From an uncultured Sinobacteraceae bacterium (GTDB lineage Bacteria > Pseudomonadota > Gammaproteobacteria > Steroidobacterales > Steroidobacteraceae), in contig CALEKY010000062.1 of assembly GCA_937902995.1 (NCBI GenBank), forward strand, positions 1-64,000: a stretch of 64,000 nucleotides of DNA, in the 5' to 3' direction. How positions within the stretch are numbered: position 1 is the stretch's first letter; each line of letters begins with the position of its first letter. Positions 8,976 through 18,203 of the stretch are shown here, piece after piece. Under the pieces are notes generated by a model. The model saw only the letters and a program-made list of their open reading frames with translations, did not search any database and had not been told where the DNA came from. The position numbers and the translations under genes are program-made.

Positions 8976-10760
8976 TTACGCAACGCCTTCCGTGCTCACC
9001 TCTCCAAGCGCCTTCGCGAACTCGTGATTCAGCAGCGCGCGCAGGCGCACCGCTTTGAGCGGCTTGTGCATCAGGGTGAGGCCGGCGGCGCTGACCTTGC
9101 GTAGTTGTTCCGTTGCCGTATCGCCGGATACGAGCACGGCAGGAATGTTTTCGCCGAGCTCGGCGCGCAATGTCTTGATCGCTTCGATGCCGGTGTCTTC
9201 GCCGCGCAGGCGCAAATCCGCAATGATGAAGTCCGGCGTGCGGCCGTCCATGTTGGCCAGCGCCTCGGCCGCATTCGAGGCGGTCAAGCACTTGCATCCC
9301 CAGCTCTCGAGCAGGCTCTGCATGCCGAGCCGCACGGATGCTTCGTCGTCGATGACGACTATGAACTTGCCGCCGAGCAGGTTCGGTACCTTCTGCTCGA
9401 CCGTCGTCGTGGGTGCGGGAAGTTGCGCAGGGTCGGCAATTGGCACTTCGATCGAGAAACACGAACCCTTGCCGACCCGAGAGCGCACCTGCACCGGGTG
9501 ATCGAGCAGCTGCGCAATGCGGCGCACGGTCGCCAAGCCGAGGCCGAGACCACGCGTGCGGTCGCGTTCCGGATTATTGAGCTGATAGAACTCCTCGAAG
9601 ATTCGTTCCTGGTGTTCGACCGGGATGCCCATACCGGTGTCCCAGACTTCGATACGCACCTTGTCGCCTCGGCGCCGGCAACCGACGACGATGCCGCCCT
9701 TCTCCGTATAGCGCAGAGCATTGGACAGGAGGTTCGACAGCACTCGAAGCAGCAGCGTCGAATCGGTGTTCACGTGCAGCGGCGTGGGGCGCAGACGCAA
9801 TTGAAGGTTCTTCTCCTGCGCCGGGCTCGAGAACATGCTGCGCAATCGCGCGAAGATGTCGTTGAGCGGCACGATCGTGCGCTTCACCGCGACTTGTCCC
9901 GCGTCCAGACGCGAGATATCGAGCAGGTTGTCGAACAGCCGTTCGAGCGAATCGGTGCAGGCGAGGATCTGATCGACGAGCTTGAGACCGGCACGACCGT
10001 GCGAGCCGTTGCGCAGCGCCGTCGCGAACAATCCGAGCGAGTGCAGCGGCTGACGCAGATCGTGATTCGCCGCCGCGAAGAAGCGCGACTTCGCACGGCT
10101 GGCTTCTTCGGCGGCAATGCGTGCTTGTTCGGCAATCGCGTTTTGACGACGCAGCTCCTCGACGAGCTCTTCGTTCTCCACACGCAGGCGGATCTGGGTC
10201 GTAATGGCGCGCGCCTGTTTGTCGACGAACAGTAGAATGTAGCCCAGCACGGCCATCCACATCACGCCGAGCGCCGCATTGCTGTATCCGCCGTTCATGA
10301 TGTAGCGCACGGCCAGCATGCCGAAGATCGGCACGGTGAACCCGTTGAGCGCCGGCGGAAAGTAGGCGTGCGTCATCGTGCTCACCGTCGCGCGGCCCGC
10401 AAGGCACGCCGACACCAATGCAAGGGCCAGCGGTTCGTGTTGCGGTACGAGCACGAAGACCGCCGATCCCCAAACGACGCCGGCGACGATGGATGCTCGG
10501 GCAAAGCGCTGTGCCCAGAGCTGCGGATCGACGCTGTTCGGATCTTGCTGGCGGTAGGCCAGCGCGATGATTTGCAAGCCGGCTTGAATCGCGAGCACCA
10601 CTGCGCACCAGCTCAGGACGCGAAGGGGTGTGGAGCTCGGCCACGCGACGATCGCGATGAGCGTGGCCATGATGAGCGCCGAGCTCGAGACCGCCCAGCG
10701 ATTGGAATAGAGCATTGCGACGCGTTGTTCTTCAACGCGTCGCAAGGAGCTTGGATCCAT
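8976..10760 (-). CDS. Hybrid sensor histidine kinase with C-terminal receiver
   Basis: A 594-aa membrane kinase. About five or six hydrophobic segments fill residues 20-185 with little periplasmic loop, so it probably senses a membrane or intracellular cue. A coiled coil (195-225) leads to the HisKA domain with H233 in NHDLRQPLHSLG. The HATPase domain follows with N (LLSNALRYTEKGG), DTGMGIP and GLGLGLATVRR. A receiver domain (about 465-580) has acceptor D515 and the HKPLK lysine. It starts 9 bases after the LuxR-type regulator, so the two are probably a cognate pair in one operon. Confidence 0.9.
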   Translation of the reverse strand: MDPSSLRRVEEQRVAMLYSNRWAVSSSALIMATLIAIVAWPSSTPLRVLSWCAVVLAIQAGLQIIALAYRQQDPNSVDPQLWAQRFARASIVAGVVWGSAVFVLVPQHEPLALALVSACLAGRATVSTMTHAYFPPALNGFTVPIFGMLAVRYIMNGGYSNAALGVMWMAVLGYILLFVDKQARAITTQIRLRVENEELVEELRRQNAIAEQARIAAEEASRAKSRFFAAANHDLRQPLHSLGLFATALRNGSHGRAGLKLVDQILACTDSLERLFDNLLDISRLDAGQVAVKRTIVPLNDIFARLRSMFSSPAQEKNLQLRLRPTPLHVNTDSTLLLRVLSNLLSNALRYTEKGGIVVGCRRRGDKVRIEVWDTGMGIPVEHQERIFEEFYQLNNPERDRTRGLGLGLATVRRIAQLLDHPVQVRSRVGKGSCFSIEVPIADPAQLPAPTTTVEQKVPNLLGGKFIVVIDDEASVRLGMQSLLESWGCKCLTASNAAEALANMDGRTPDFIIADLRLRGEDTGIEAIKTLRAELGENIPAVLVSGDTATEQLRKVSAAGLTLMHKPLKAVRLRALLNHEFAKALGEVSTEGVA

Positions 10761-10769
10761 GGGAGACGA

Positions 10770-11408
10770 TTATTGAGAGACGGCGTAACCGGAATTGGAC
10801 GGCGGCAGCAATCCGCGTCGCTGCGCAACGAGCACAGCTTGCGTACGGTTGCGCACATTCAGCGCTTCGAACACCGCGCTCACGTGAGCTTTGACGGTAC
10901 GCTCGGCGACGTCGAGCGCGCGAGCGATTTCTTTGTTGCTGAAGCCGCGTCCGAGCATGCTGATCACTTCGAGCTGACGCAGCGTCAATGACGGTGCGGC
11001 GTTGTCTTGAGTCGAAGGCTGTGTCGTCGTCGGGACGAACACATCGCCGTCGAGTACCTTGCGGATGGCAGCAATCATCTCGTCGGCGGTGAACGACTTG
11101 GGAATGAATCCGGAGGCGCCAGCCGCGATCGCGCGATTCACGACGGCCTCCTGCTCATCGCCGGAGATCATGATGCACGCGGTGGTGGGGGATTGTTGGC
11201 CGATCAGCTTGAGCGCGTTGAACCCGTCTTCGCCGCGCAAGTGGATGTCGAGCAGCACGAGCCCGATGTCGCCATCCCGCTTGAGCACCTGTAAAGCTTC
11301 TGCGACCGACGACACGCTCAGCACTTCCGCGTCAAGCTCGCTCTGCTCCAATACCGCATGGAAGCCGGCTCGAAACAAGGGATGATCGTCGATGATCAGG
11401 ATTTTCAT
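10770..11408 (-). CDS. LuxR/NarL-family response regulator
   Basis: A 212-aa cytoplasmic transcription factor. The receiver domain (1-120) has the acid pair D7-D8, phosphoacceptor D54 and lysine in FIPKSF. The C-terminal GerE-type helix-turn-helix (145-205) contains SNKEIARALDVAERTVKAHV. It is followed immediately by the hybrid kinase. An AGGGG ribosome site lies 6 bases before ATG 11408. The upstream gap carries several small palindromes that may be binding sites. Target genes are unknown, and the adjacent cydAB is only a candidate. Confidence 0.92.
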   Translation of the reverse strand: MKILIIDDHPLFRAGFHAVLEQSELDAEVLSVSSVAEALQVLKRDGDIGLVLLDIHLRGEDGFNALKLIGQQSPTTACIMISGDEQEAVVNRAIAAGASGFIPKSFTADEMIAAIRKVLDGDVFVPTTTQPSTQDNAAPSLTLRQLEVISMLGRGFSNKEIARALDVAERTVKAHVSAVFEALNVRNRTQAVLVAQRRGLLPPSNSGYAVSQ

Positions 11409-11747
11409 GGGCTACCCCTAACGATCCGGGTGTCCTGTTAGCAGCATGGCAGGTCGTCCGTGGCCGTGCACGTCGTCAACTCATCGCTTGTCCATCTTAT
11501 GTCATCGTACGTCCGTACGAGGGGTTGGGCAATTGCCCGTTCGCTGCAATTGCACATAAATTGCCCTTCCTGCCGATGCCGCTGCCAGCCGGTACCCGCG
11601 AAAATGGTTGCGAAGTCGGGATACGCCGGCGAGCACCAGTTCGCGAGCAGGGCAAGTTCCTACTTCGATCTCACCCCCTTAAGCTCGCGCCGGTCAGGCC
11701 ATCCATGCCGGCGCCTCTTTGTCCCCTCCGATCGTCGTGCGAGGTGC
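11409..11747. other. Gene-free gap with clustered small palindromes
   Basis: This 339-bp gap lies between cydB and the response regulator. No gene is supported. It holds CGTACG twice (11506-11511, 11514-11519), a perfect 12-base palindrome GGGCAATTGCCC (11527-11538), a perfect 10-base TGCAATTGCA (11545-11554) and a third AATTGCCC (11559-11566). All lie 130-180 bases upstream of the regulator start. They look like operator sites, but this is inference. Confidence 0.5.
11527..11566. promoter_or_regulatory. Putative operator: three AATTGC palindromic sites
   Basis: AATTGC begins at 11531, 11548 and 11559. The first two are centres of perfect palindromes. The spacings of 17 and 11 bases include about one helical turn between the last two, consistent with cooperative binding of a dimeric regulator. 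No consensus I know (FNR/ANR TTGAT-N4-ATCAA) fits. Confidence 0.35.
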
Positions 11748-12755
11748 TCAGTGATAGCCGCTGTCGGCTGTGACTTTGCCTCTGAACACCGAATATGACC
11801 AATACGTATAGCCGAGCACGGCGGGCAACATGATGAGCGTGCCGACGAGCACGAAGCCTTGACTGGATGGCGGTGCGGCTGCGTCCCAGATCGTCAAACT
11901 CGGCGGAACGATGAACGGCCACATGCCGATCACGAGGCCGAGGAATCCGAGCGCGAAGAAGGTCAGTGCCAGAATGAACGGCGCCAGCTCGGCCCGCCGC
12001 ATCACCGCCCGCCACAAGGCGACCGCATTGGCGACGGCGAGCAGCGGGATGGGGGATAGATAAATGAACTGACCGCCTTCGAACCAGCGCGTCATGATCT
12101 GGCTGCTCAAGAACGGCAACCAGGCGCTGACCAATCCCATGAACGCAACGACGACGGCGACCAGCGGCCGGGTCAAGTCATAGGCGATGTTCTGAGCTTC
12201 CCCGGTCGTTTTCATGATCAGCCATGTGCTGCCGAGCAAGGCGTAGCCGAAGACGACCGCCACGCCGGTCAACATCGAGAAGGGACTGAACCATGCGAAC
12301 GGTCCGGCTAGATACTTGCCGCCTTGCAGTGGCATGCCCTCCACGATGGCGCCGAGCATCAGACCTTGAGCGAATGCCGCCGCAATCGAGCCGATACCGA
12401 AACAAAAGCCCCATAGTCTTTTCGAGCTGTGCGCTTTGAAGCGGAATTCGAAAGACACGCCACGTAGAACGAGCGCGATCAGCATGAGCAGCACGGGCAA
12501 GTACAGCCCCGACAGCATGACCGCGTACGCTTTCGGAAATGCCGCCAGCAGTCCGGCGCCGCCGAGCACGAGCCAGGTCTCGTTGCCGTCCCAGATCGGT
12601 GCAGCGGTGTTCATCATTTGATCGAGCTGCGCTTCGCGCTCCGAAAACGGCGCCAAGATGCCGATGCCCAGCACGAACCCGTCCATGAGCACGTACATCA
12701 GGACGGCGAAGCCGATGATCCCGAACCAGACGATGGGAAGGAGCGTCTCGAGCAT
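11748..12755 (-). CDS. cydB: Cytochrome bd-type quinol oxidase subunit II (CIO type)
   Basis: A 335-aa integral membrane subunit with about eight or nine transmembrane helices. It resembles CydB/CioB: MDGFVLGIGILAPF near the start, IWDGNETWLVLGGAGLLAAFP, and a C-terminal LTIWDAAAPPSSQGF segment. Together with CydA it forms a quinol:O2 oxidoreductase that does not pump protons. The gene starts 24 bases after cydA ends, so the two are cotranscribed. No cydX-like small ORF was noticed after it. Confidence 0.95.
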   Translation of the reverse strand: MLETLLPIVWFGIIGFAVLMYVLMDGFVLGIGILAPFSEREAQLDQMMNTAAPIWDGNETWLVLGGAGLLAAFPKAYAVMLSGLYLPVLLMLIALVLRGVSFEFRFKAHSSKRLWGFCFGIGSIAAAFAQGLMLGAIVEGMPLQGGKYLAGPFAWFSPFSMLTGVAVVFGYALLGSTWLIMKTTGEAQNIAYDLTRPLVAVVVAFMGLVSAWLPFLSSQIMTRWFEGGQFIYLSPIPLLAVANAVALWRAVMRRAELAPFILALTFFALGFLGLVIGMWPFIVPPSLTIWDAAAPPSSQGFVLVGTLIMLPAVLGYTYWSYSVFRGKVTADSGYH

Positions 12756-12779
12756 GCGGGCGTTCTGCGATCTTGGGTT

Positions 12780-14171
12780 CTATCCTTCGACGGCTTCTTC
12801 AGGGACGGACAGCGGACGCGCGGGGCGCTTGTCTTCGGGATGACGGAGCGCATCTTCGACCGGCTGCGGGCCTTTGCGCAGGAGCTTCAGCAGGTAATAC
12901 GAGCCGGCGATGAAAACGAACAGATAAACGGTCCCGAATGCGGCAAGCGAAGCCACGACGCTCGGTGCGGCGATCGCAGTGGCGGCTTCTTCCGTGCGCA
13001 TCAATCCGTAAACGATGTAAGGCTGACGGCCGATCTCAGTCGTGTACCAACCCGCGAGCACGGCGATGAACCCGCTGGGCGACATCCATGCCCACAGTCG
13101 AAGCAAGGCTTTGCTGTTCGCAAGCCCGTTGGCGCGCCAGCGTACGACCGACCAGATCGCCGTGACCAACATCAGAACGCCGATTCCGACCATGACACGG
13201 AACCCGAAGAACACCGGTGCGACAGGCGGGCGCTGGTCGGCGGGCACTTCTTTCAAGCCGCGGATTTCGCCGTCGAGATCGTGAGTGATGATGAGGCTGC
13301 CGAGCTTGGGAACTTCGATCGCGTAACGATTCGCCTCCTGCTCTTCATCCGGAATCGCGAACAAAACGAGCGGCGCGCCTCGCCGAGTTTCCCAATGACC
13401 TTCCATTGCCGCGAGCTTCACGGGCTGGTGTTCGTGAACGTCGAGACCGTGCAAGTCGCCGACGACGATTTGCAGAGGTACCGTGATCGCCGCGAATGCG
13501 GTCGCGAGCTTCAGCGTCAAGAGCGCACCTTCGCGATGCCGGTCGCGAAGCAAGTAAATCGCGCTCACGCCGCCGATCACGAAACAAGTCGTGATGAATG
13601 CGGCGAGCACCATGTGTGCCAGGCGCAGCGGGAACGACGGATTGAAAATGACTTGCCACCAGCTCGCGACATGAAAGACGTCGTCGCGAAGTTCGTAACC
13701 GGCCGGCGTCTGCATCCAACTGTTCGCGGATATGATCCAGAACGTCGAGATGAGCGTGCCGAGCGCCACCATGCACGTGGCGAAGAAATGCAGCTTCGGC
13801 GACACGCGCCGCCAGCCGAATAGCATGACACCGAGGAACGTCGCCTCCAGAAAGAAAGCGGTGAGCACTTCGTACGACAGCAGCGGACCGAGCACGTTGC
13901 CGGCACGTTCGGAAAGACCGGCCCAGTTGGTCCCGAACTGAAAGCTCATCACGATGCCGGAAACGACGCCGAGCGCGAACGACACGGCGAAGATCTTGAG
14001 CCAGAACAGATACAGCTCGCGCCAGAGCGTGCGTTTGGTCCGCAGGTACATGCCCGCGAGGAACGCGAGCCAGCTTGCGAGTCCGATCGTGAACGCAGGA
14101 AAAATGATGTGAAAGCTCATCACGAACCCGAACTGGATTCGCGAGAGCAAGACGACTTCGGGATCGGCCAT
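12780..14171 (-). CDS. cydA: Cytochrome bd-type quinol oxidase subunit I (CIO type)
   Basis: The 463-aa haem-bearing subunit. H21 in SFHIIFPAFTIG is the expected b595 or d ligand. The other ligand candidates are His in RLAHMVLAAF and Met in FGFRVMVGIG. The quinol loop has GDLHGLDVHEHQPVKLAAMEGHW but is short, as in the cyanide-insensitive CIO branch and not E. coli CydA. The GRQPY motif is near the C-terminus. A 156-bp gap from the glucan synthase upstream probably holds its promoter, though I see no clear ANR box. Confidence 0.95.
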   Translation of the reverse strand: MADPEVVLLSRIQFGFVMSFHIIFPAFTIGLASWLAFLAGMYLRTKRTLWRELYLFWLKIFAVSFALGVVSGIVMSFQFGTNWAGLSERAGNVLGPLLSYEVLTAFFLEATFLGVMLFGWRRVSPKLHFFATCMVALGTLISTFWIISANSWMQTPAGYELRDDVFHVASWWQVIFNPSFPLRLAHMVLAAFITTCFVIGGVSAIYLLRDRHREGALLTLKLATAFAAITVPLQIVVGDLHGLDVHEHQPVKLAAMEGHWETRRGAPLVLFAIPDEEQEANRYAIEVPKLGSLIITHDLDGEIRGLKEVPADQRPPVAPVFFGFRVMVGIGVLMLVTAIWSVVRWRANGLANSKALLRLWAWMSPSGFIAVLAGWYTTEIGRQPYIVYGLMRTEEAATAIAAPSVVASLAAFGTVYLFVFIAGSYYLLKLLRKGPQPVEDALRHPEDKRPARPLSVPEEAVEG

Positions 14172-14327
14172 GGCTCGAGATTGTCGATGCGACGACGACG
14201 CGACGGCAATTTCGGTAAAGACCGACGCCGCATCATGCGAAAGCTGCTTTCGTGCTTCGCTGATGTTCGAGTGCTTGGCGTTCTAACGCGCCCCGATGCT
14301 CTGAACGTGTAACGAAACAGACCTCAA

Positions 14328-17027
14328 TCATTGCGAATGCGGCGCGCTGGGGCGCGGTGCCGTGCCGTCCAATGCGGGCGCCGGACGACCGAGCCAACGC
14401 GCCGACGGGCGGATTGCGCTGATGACCGAGACGAACAGCGAGGCGGCGTAGGGGATCGATTGGATCAGGAGTACGGTGGTCCAGATCGAAACGTCCGGTC
14501 CCTTGAGCTCCTCGGGCAACCCCAAGACGAGCGAGCCTACCCGCACCTGGTGTGTGATCAAGTAGGCGCAAGTCAGCAGCAGCACGAGGAATACAGTCTC
14601 CGATCGCGCGGCGCCGAAGATGCGGGTGGCGGCATTGTCGCCTTTCGGCGTGCGGCGAAAGGGCTCGTTGCGCGTGAACGCGCTCTTCAAGACTGCGACG
14701 CCGATCGTATGCGACAACGCCAAGCCGGCAACGGCGGCCGCGATCGTCTGGCGGATGTTGGCGCCGACACGTGCGATGTATAAGTGTGCGAGCTTGACCA
14801 GCTTGAAAGTGAACAAGGTCAGCGGCAGTACGGAGAACATGATGAGCGGCGGATCGATGCGGTTCGGCGCAACGATCATTGCCACCGACCAGACGAGCGC
14901 TGCGAGATTGAATATGAGATTGAGCCCGTCCGCGAGCCACGGCAGCCAGCCTGCAATGAAGTGATAGCGTTGCCCGCGAGTGAGCCGCTCATCGCGCGGC
15001 GAGAATAGCGCCCGCGAGTGCTCGCGCAAGATCTGCATCGCGCCGTACGCCCAACGGAAGCGTTGCCGCTTGTAATCGATGAAGCTGTTCGGCATGAGCC
15101 CTTTGCCGTAGCTGCGCGGCACGTAGTAGGCCTCGAGCTTGTGTTCGAAGATGCGAAGCCCGAGCTCGGCATCCTCCGTGATGCTCCATTCGGCCCAACG
15201 GCCCACCTGCTCGAGCACCGAGCGGCGTACGAGCGTCATCGTGCCGTGTTGAATGATGGCATTGCGCTCGTTGCGAGTGATCATGCCGATCTGGAAGAAC
15301 CCGCGATACTCGGCATAGCACATCGCCTTGAAGGCATCCTGTCTGTCGTCGCGATAGTCTTGGGGCGCCTGCACGATTGCCACGCGCTCGTTGCGGAAAG
15401 CCGGGACGAGATCGCGCAGCCAGTTCGGATCGACTTGGTAGTCGCTGTCGATGATCGCGACGATCTCCGCATCCGGCGAGGTGCGGTCGAGCGCAAAATT
15501 CAATGCGCCCGCTTTGAAACCCGCGAGCGGTGCGACGTGAAAGAACTTGAAGCGCTCGCCGAGACGGCTGCAATGCTCCTCGACCGGTTTCCAGACGGCG
15601 GGATCTTCGGTGTTGTTGTCGATGACGATGACCTCGAAGTCCTCGTAGTCCAAGCGCGCGAGCGCATCGAGCGTCGCGATGAGCATGTCCGAAGGCTCGT
15701 TGTAGGCGGGCACATGGATCGACACCTTCGGGCGATAATCGCCGAACGAGCTCGTATCGAGCATGCGACGGCGTTTCGCCCAATGCGCTTCGGCCCACTC
15801 ATGGGCCTCGGCCAGCAGTACTGCGACGACGGTGAGCATGCCGAGGATCATGACGGTGCCGACGATCACGCTCGTGAACGTCAGATAACGCTGCGAATAG
15901 TCGTACACGATCCAGACGGCAGCGGCCGACACGCCGTAGACGACGATGGCGAGCAGGCTCCGGCCGCGCGTGCCCAACGTGCTGCTGTTCATGTAGAACA
16001 TGCCGAGCAATACCGCGGCGATGGCGACCGAAATGCCGGCGAGGGTCTGCCATTCCGGCACGCGTACGATGGGCTCGACGAACGCGAATTTCGGTTGCCG
16101 CTCGACGTCGTAAATGCCCCAGTACGCACCGACCGCTCCTTCGTAGCGCGCCTTCCACGGCTGGTCGAACGCTTCCATCAAGTAATAGACGTAGCCTTCT
16201 TGATGAGCCCGTTGCAGGAAGCGACGCAGAAACAGAGCCTGGTTGCTCGGCGATGCAATGGCCGCGCCTCTCGTACGTCCCTCCGAAGGCCAGCCTGCTT
16301 CGGCGATCACGATCGGCTTGCCGGGGAACGTGCGTTCGAGGATCTCGATGCGCGAGGCGAGGTAATCGTTCGCCTGCTCGACGGCAATGCCTTCCCAATA
16401 TGGCAACAGATGCACGCCGATGAAATCGACGTGATCGGCAAGCTCCGGATGATCGACCCACACGTGCCAGGGCTCGGCCGTGCTCACGGGCTGACTCACC
16501 GCAGCGCGCACGCGGTCGAGCTCTACGGCAAGCTCGGTCACGGTGAGGTCGCCGCGCAGAATCGTTTCGTTGCCGATGAACAAACGAATGACGTTCGAGT
16601 GACGCCGCGCGAGCTCGATGGCTGCGGCGATTTCCGCCTGATTCGTTTCGCGCGCACGATCGAGCCATGCGCCGACGCTCACGAGGATCTTGTGGCGCGC
16701 GGCGAGCTCCGGGATGTCGCCGAGCGTGTCGAGCGCCGAATACGTCCGTACCGCATGCACGCCTGCACGGGCGAGCAATGCGAGGTCTTCGTCGATTTGT
16801 GCGTGCGAAGGGAGCGTGCGATGCAGAGGATCCTGTCCGGCGCGGAACGGCGAGAAGGCCATGCCCTGAACGCTCGCCGGCCAACGCGGCTCGTCGATGG
16901 GTTGATTCATGTAGGCGAACAACCCGAACGTCAGGGCGGCAAACAGCGCGACGACCAGCAGAGCCGAAACTTTCAAGCGACGCCCCTGTGAATTCGGACC
17001 GATCCGGACTGCGGATTCGGATTGCAT
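14328..17027 (-). CDS. GH17-GT2 fusion, putative beta-glucan synthase
   Basis: An 899-aa inner-membrane protein. After one N-terminal helix (18-40) comes a periplasmic GH17-like domain (about 50-325) with E154 in GNETILRG and E243 in IAEAGWPSEG at the acid/base and nucleophile positions. Three helices follow, then a GT2 domain (about 435-665) with DNNTED, DSDYQ (526), TEDAELG (616) and QRFRW (656), and more membrane helices. The architecture matches NdvB/NdvC-like proteins making beta-1,3/1,6 or cyclic glucans. The product here is not determined. Probable role: periplasmic or exported glucan polymerisation and remodelling. Confidence 0.88.
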   Translation of the reverse strand: MQSESAVRIGPNSQGRRLKVSALLVVALFAALTFGLFAYMNQPIDEPRWPASVQGMAFSPFRAGQDPLHRTLPSHAQIDEDLALLARAGVHAVRTYSALDTLGDIPELAARHKILVSVGAWLDRARETNQAEIAAAIELARRHSNVIRLFIGNETILRGDLTVTELAVELDRVRAAVSQPVSTAEPWHVWVDHPELADHVDFIGVHLLPYWEGIAVEQANDYLASRIEILERTFPGKPIVIAEAGWPSEGRTRGAAIASPSNQALFLRRFLQRAHQEGYVYYLMEAFDQPWKARYEGAVGAYWGIYDVERQPKFAFVEPIVRVPEWQTLAGISVAIAAVLLGMFYMNSSTLGTRGRSLLAIVVYGVSAAAVWIVYDYSQRYLTFTSVIVGTVMILGMLTVVAVLLAEAHEWAEAHWAKRRRMLDTSSFGDYRPKVSIHVPAYNEPSDMLIATLDALARLDYEDFEVIVIDNNTEDPAVWKPVEEHCSRLGERFKFFHVAPLAGFKAGALNFALDRTSPDAEIVAIIDSDYQVDPNWLRDLVPAFRNERVAIVQAPQDYRDDRQDAFKAMCYAEYRGFFQIGMITRNERNAIIQHGTMTLVRRSVLEQVGRWAEWSITEDAELGLRIFEHKLEAYYVPRSYGKGLMPNSFIDYKRQRFRWAYGAMQILREHSRALFSPRDERLTRGQRYHFIAGWLPWLADGLNLIFNLAALVWSVAMIVAPNRIDPPLIMFSVLPLTLFTFKLVKLAHLYIARVGANIRQTIAAAVAGLALSHTIGVAVLKSAFTRNEPFRRTPKGDNAATRIFGAARSETVFLVLLLTCAYLITHQVRVGSLVLGLPEELKGPDVSIWTTVLLIQSIPYAASLFVSVISAIRPSARWLGRPAPALDGTAPRPSAPHSQ

Positions 17028-17119
17028 CGATACCCGAGACGAGAGAGCGACGAGCGCATCGTGTTACCTTAAGCGCCTCGCTCGCTGCGGTTCCAGTCCG
17101 ATCGAATGGATCGACGGCG

Positions 17120-17133
17120 CTCGAGCGCTCGAG
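17120..17133. promoter_or_regulatory. 14-bp palindrome overlapping a ribosome site
   Basis: CTCGAGCGCTCGAG is a perfect palindrome whose right arm runs into the GAGGAG Shine-Dalgarno site (17131-17136) of the outer-membrane protein gene. It could fold in mRNA and mask the site, or be a protein operator. A chance occurrence in GC-rich DNA cannot be excluded. Confidence 0.3.
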
Positions 17134-17142
17134 GAGTGTTGC

Positions 17143-17832
17143 ATGCGTAATCGATTATTGACGACTGCAAATTCGTCGGCTGTCACAGGATCTCGGTCGC
17201 TCGCGGCGGCTCTGGGATGGGCGATGGCTGCTGCGACGATGCTCGCATTCGGGGCGGCAGCGCATGCCCAGGAAACCGAACGCACGAACATATTCGAGAT
17301 CACACCGTTTGTGGGATTCATGGCCGGCGGCGGTTTCGAGGATCCCGCCACTGGCGCCGAGCGCGACGTGGAGGACGATGCGAGCTTCGGCATCTTTCTG
17401 AATCTGATGGCCGACACGCCGGAGCGTCAATACGAGCTGCTCTATGTGAAACAGAGCAGCGCCGTCGAGGGCGTTGCGCCGATGGACCTCGACGTTCAGT
17501 ACCTGCACATCGGCGGGACCGTTGCCTATCCGCAGTCGCAGTACGTGATGCCGTACGTCGGCGCGACGATCGGCGCCACTTGGCTCAAGCCCGATATGCC
17601 AGGCCTGGACGACGAAACCAAGCTGTCGTTCAGCTTCGGCGGCGGCGTCCGGTTCCCGATCACCGATCACCTCGGAATCCGCTTCGACGTGCGCGCGTTC
17701 CTGACGCTGATCGACGACGATTCGGAAATTTTCTGTGTGTCGAACCCGCCGAGTGCGGGCTGCTCGATTCGGCCGAAGAGCGATACCTTCATTCAGTACA
17801 CGGGCTCGCTCGGCGTGAGCTTCAGCTTTTGA
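17143..17832 (+). CDS. Outer-membrane beta-barrel protein
   Basis: A 229-aa exported protein. An unusually long signal peptide (about 43 residues, ending AAAHAQ) precedes a mature part with regular amphipathic beta strands. It ends in TGSLGVSFSF, a terminal aromatic typical of BAM-inserted barrels. The strand pattern resembles small OmpW/OmpA-like barrels of the Omp_b-brl type. The two Cys in FCVSNPPSAGCS could form a disulphide in a loop. A GAGGAG site is 6 bases before ATG. No neighbour suggests a ligand. Confidence 0.75.
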   Translation: MRNRLLTTANSSAVTGSRSLAAALGWAMAAATMLAFGAAAHAQETERTNIFEITPFVGFMAGGGFEDPATGAERDVEDDASFGIFLNLMADTPERQYELLYVKQSSAVEGVAPMDLDVQYLHIGGTVAYPQSQYVMPYVGATIGATWLKPDMPGLDDETKLSFSFGGGVRFPITDHLGIRFDVRAFLTLIDDDSEIFCVSNPPSAGCSIRPKSDTFIQYTGSLGVSFSF

Positions 17833-17871
17833 GGCAGCGGGCGGCACTCGGCCGCACCGCTGACTTTAGAA

Positions 17872-18030
17872 TCAGGGCGTCAAGTTTTCTGCGAGAAATT
17901 TCTCGAGCTCGCTCAAGAGCGTCATGCGCTCCGATTTGCGCGAAAGTTGGTGCGTCCCGCTCTTGATGAAAACGGCCCGATGCGGCTTCTTGGCGCGATT
18001 GAGCGCCGCGGCCATGCGTTTCGAATGAAA
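17872..18030 (-). pseudogene. C-terminal remnant of an S9 prolyl-oligopeptidase
   Basis: The translation from FHSKRMAAALNRAKKP through FIKSGTHQLSRKSERM to the FLAENLTP end looks like the last 50 residues of S9-family acylaminoacyl or dipeptidyl peptidases. It includes the H (in GTH) that completes their catalytic triad. Upstream of about 18030 the frame no longer resembles the family, and there is no room for the missing roughly 550 residues. I read it as a decayed gene end left after deletion. Similarity is judged by eye. Confidence 0.55.
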
Positions 18031-18203
18031 TCCTGGAGCTGGGAGCCACGATCCTCGTTTCCGCTGAGCGTAATCCGTGAAGGCATGCGTGCCTACGATT
18101 GACGATCCTGCGTGAATCGTGGCAGGGAATCGGCGACCGTGCCGGCACGCTACGGAAAAGCGCAAAAAGCTCGAGGCGGAGGAACGGGCCTGACGAAGGA
18201 CGC

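Noticed and set aside
11460..11798. A 112-codon plus-strand frame across the gap upstream of the LuxR-type regulator
   Set aside because: It overlaps the end of cydB and the palindrome cluster, lacks a ribosome site and has random composition.
15018..16991. A 657-codon frame antisense to the GH17-GT2 gene
   Set aside because: No family resemblance and typical antisense composition; the sense gene is fully supported.
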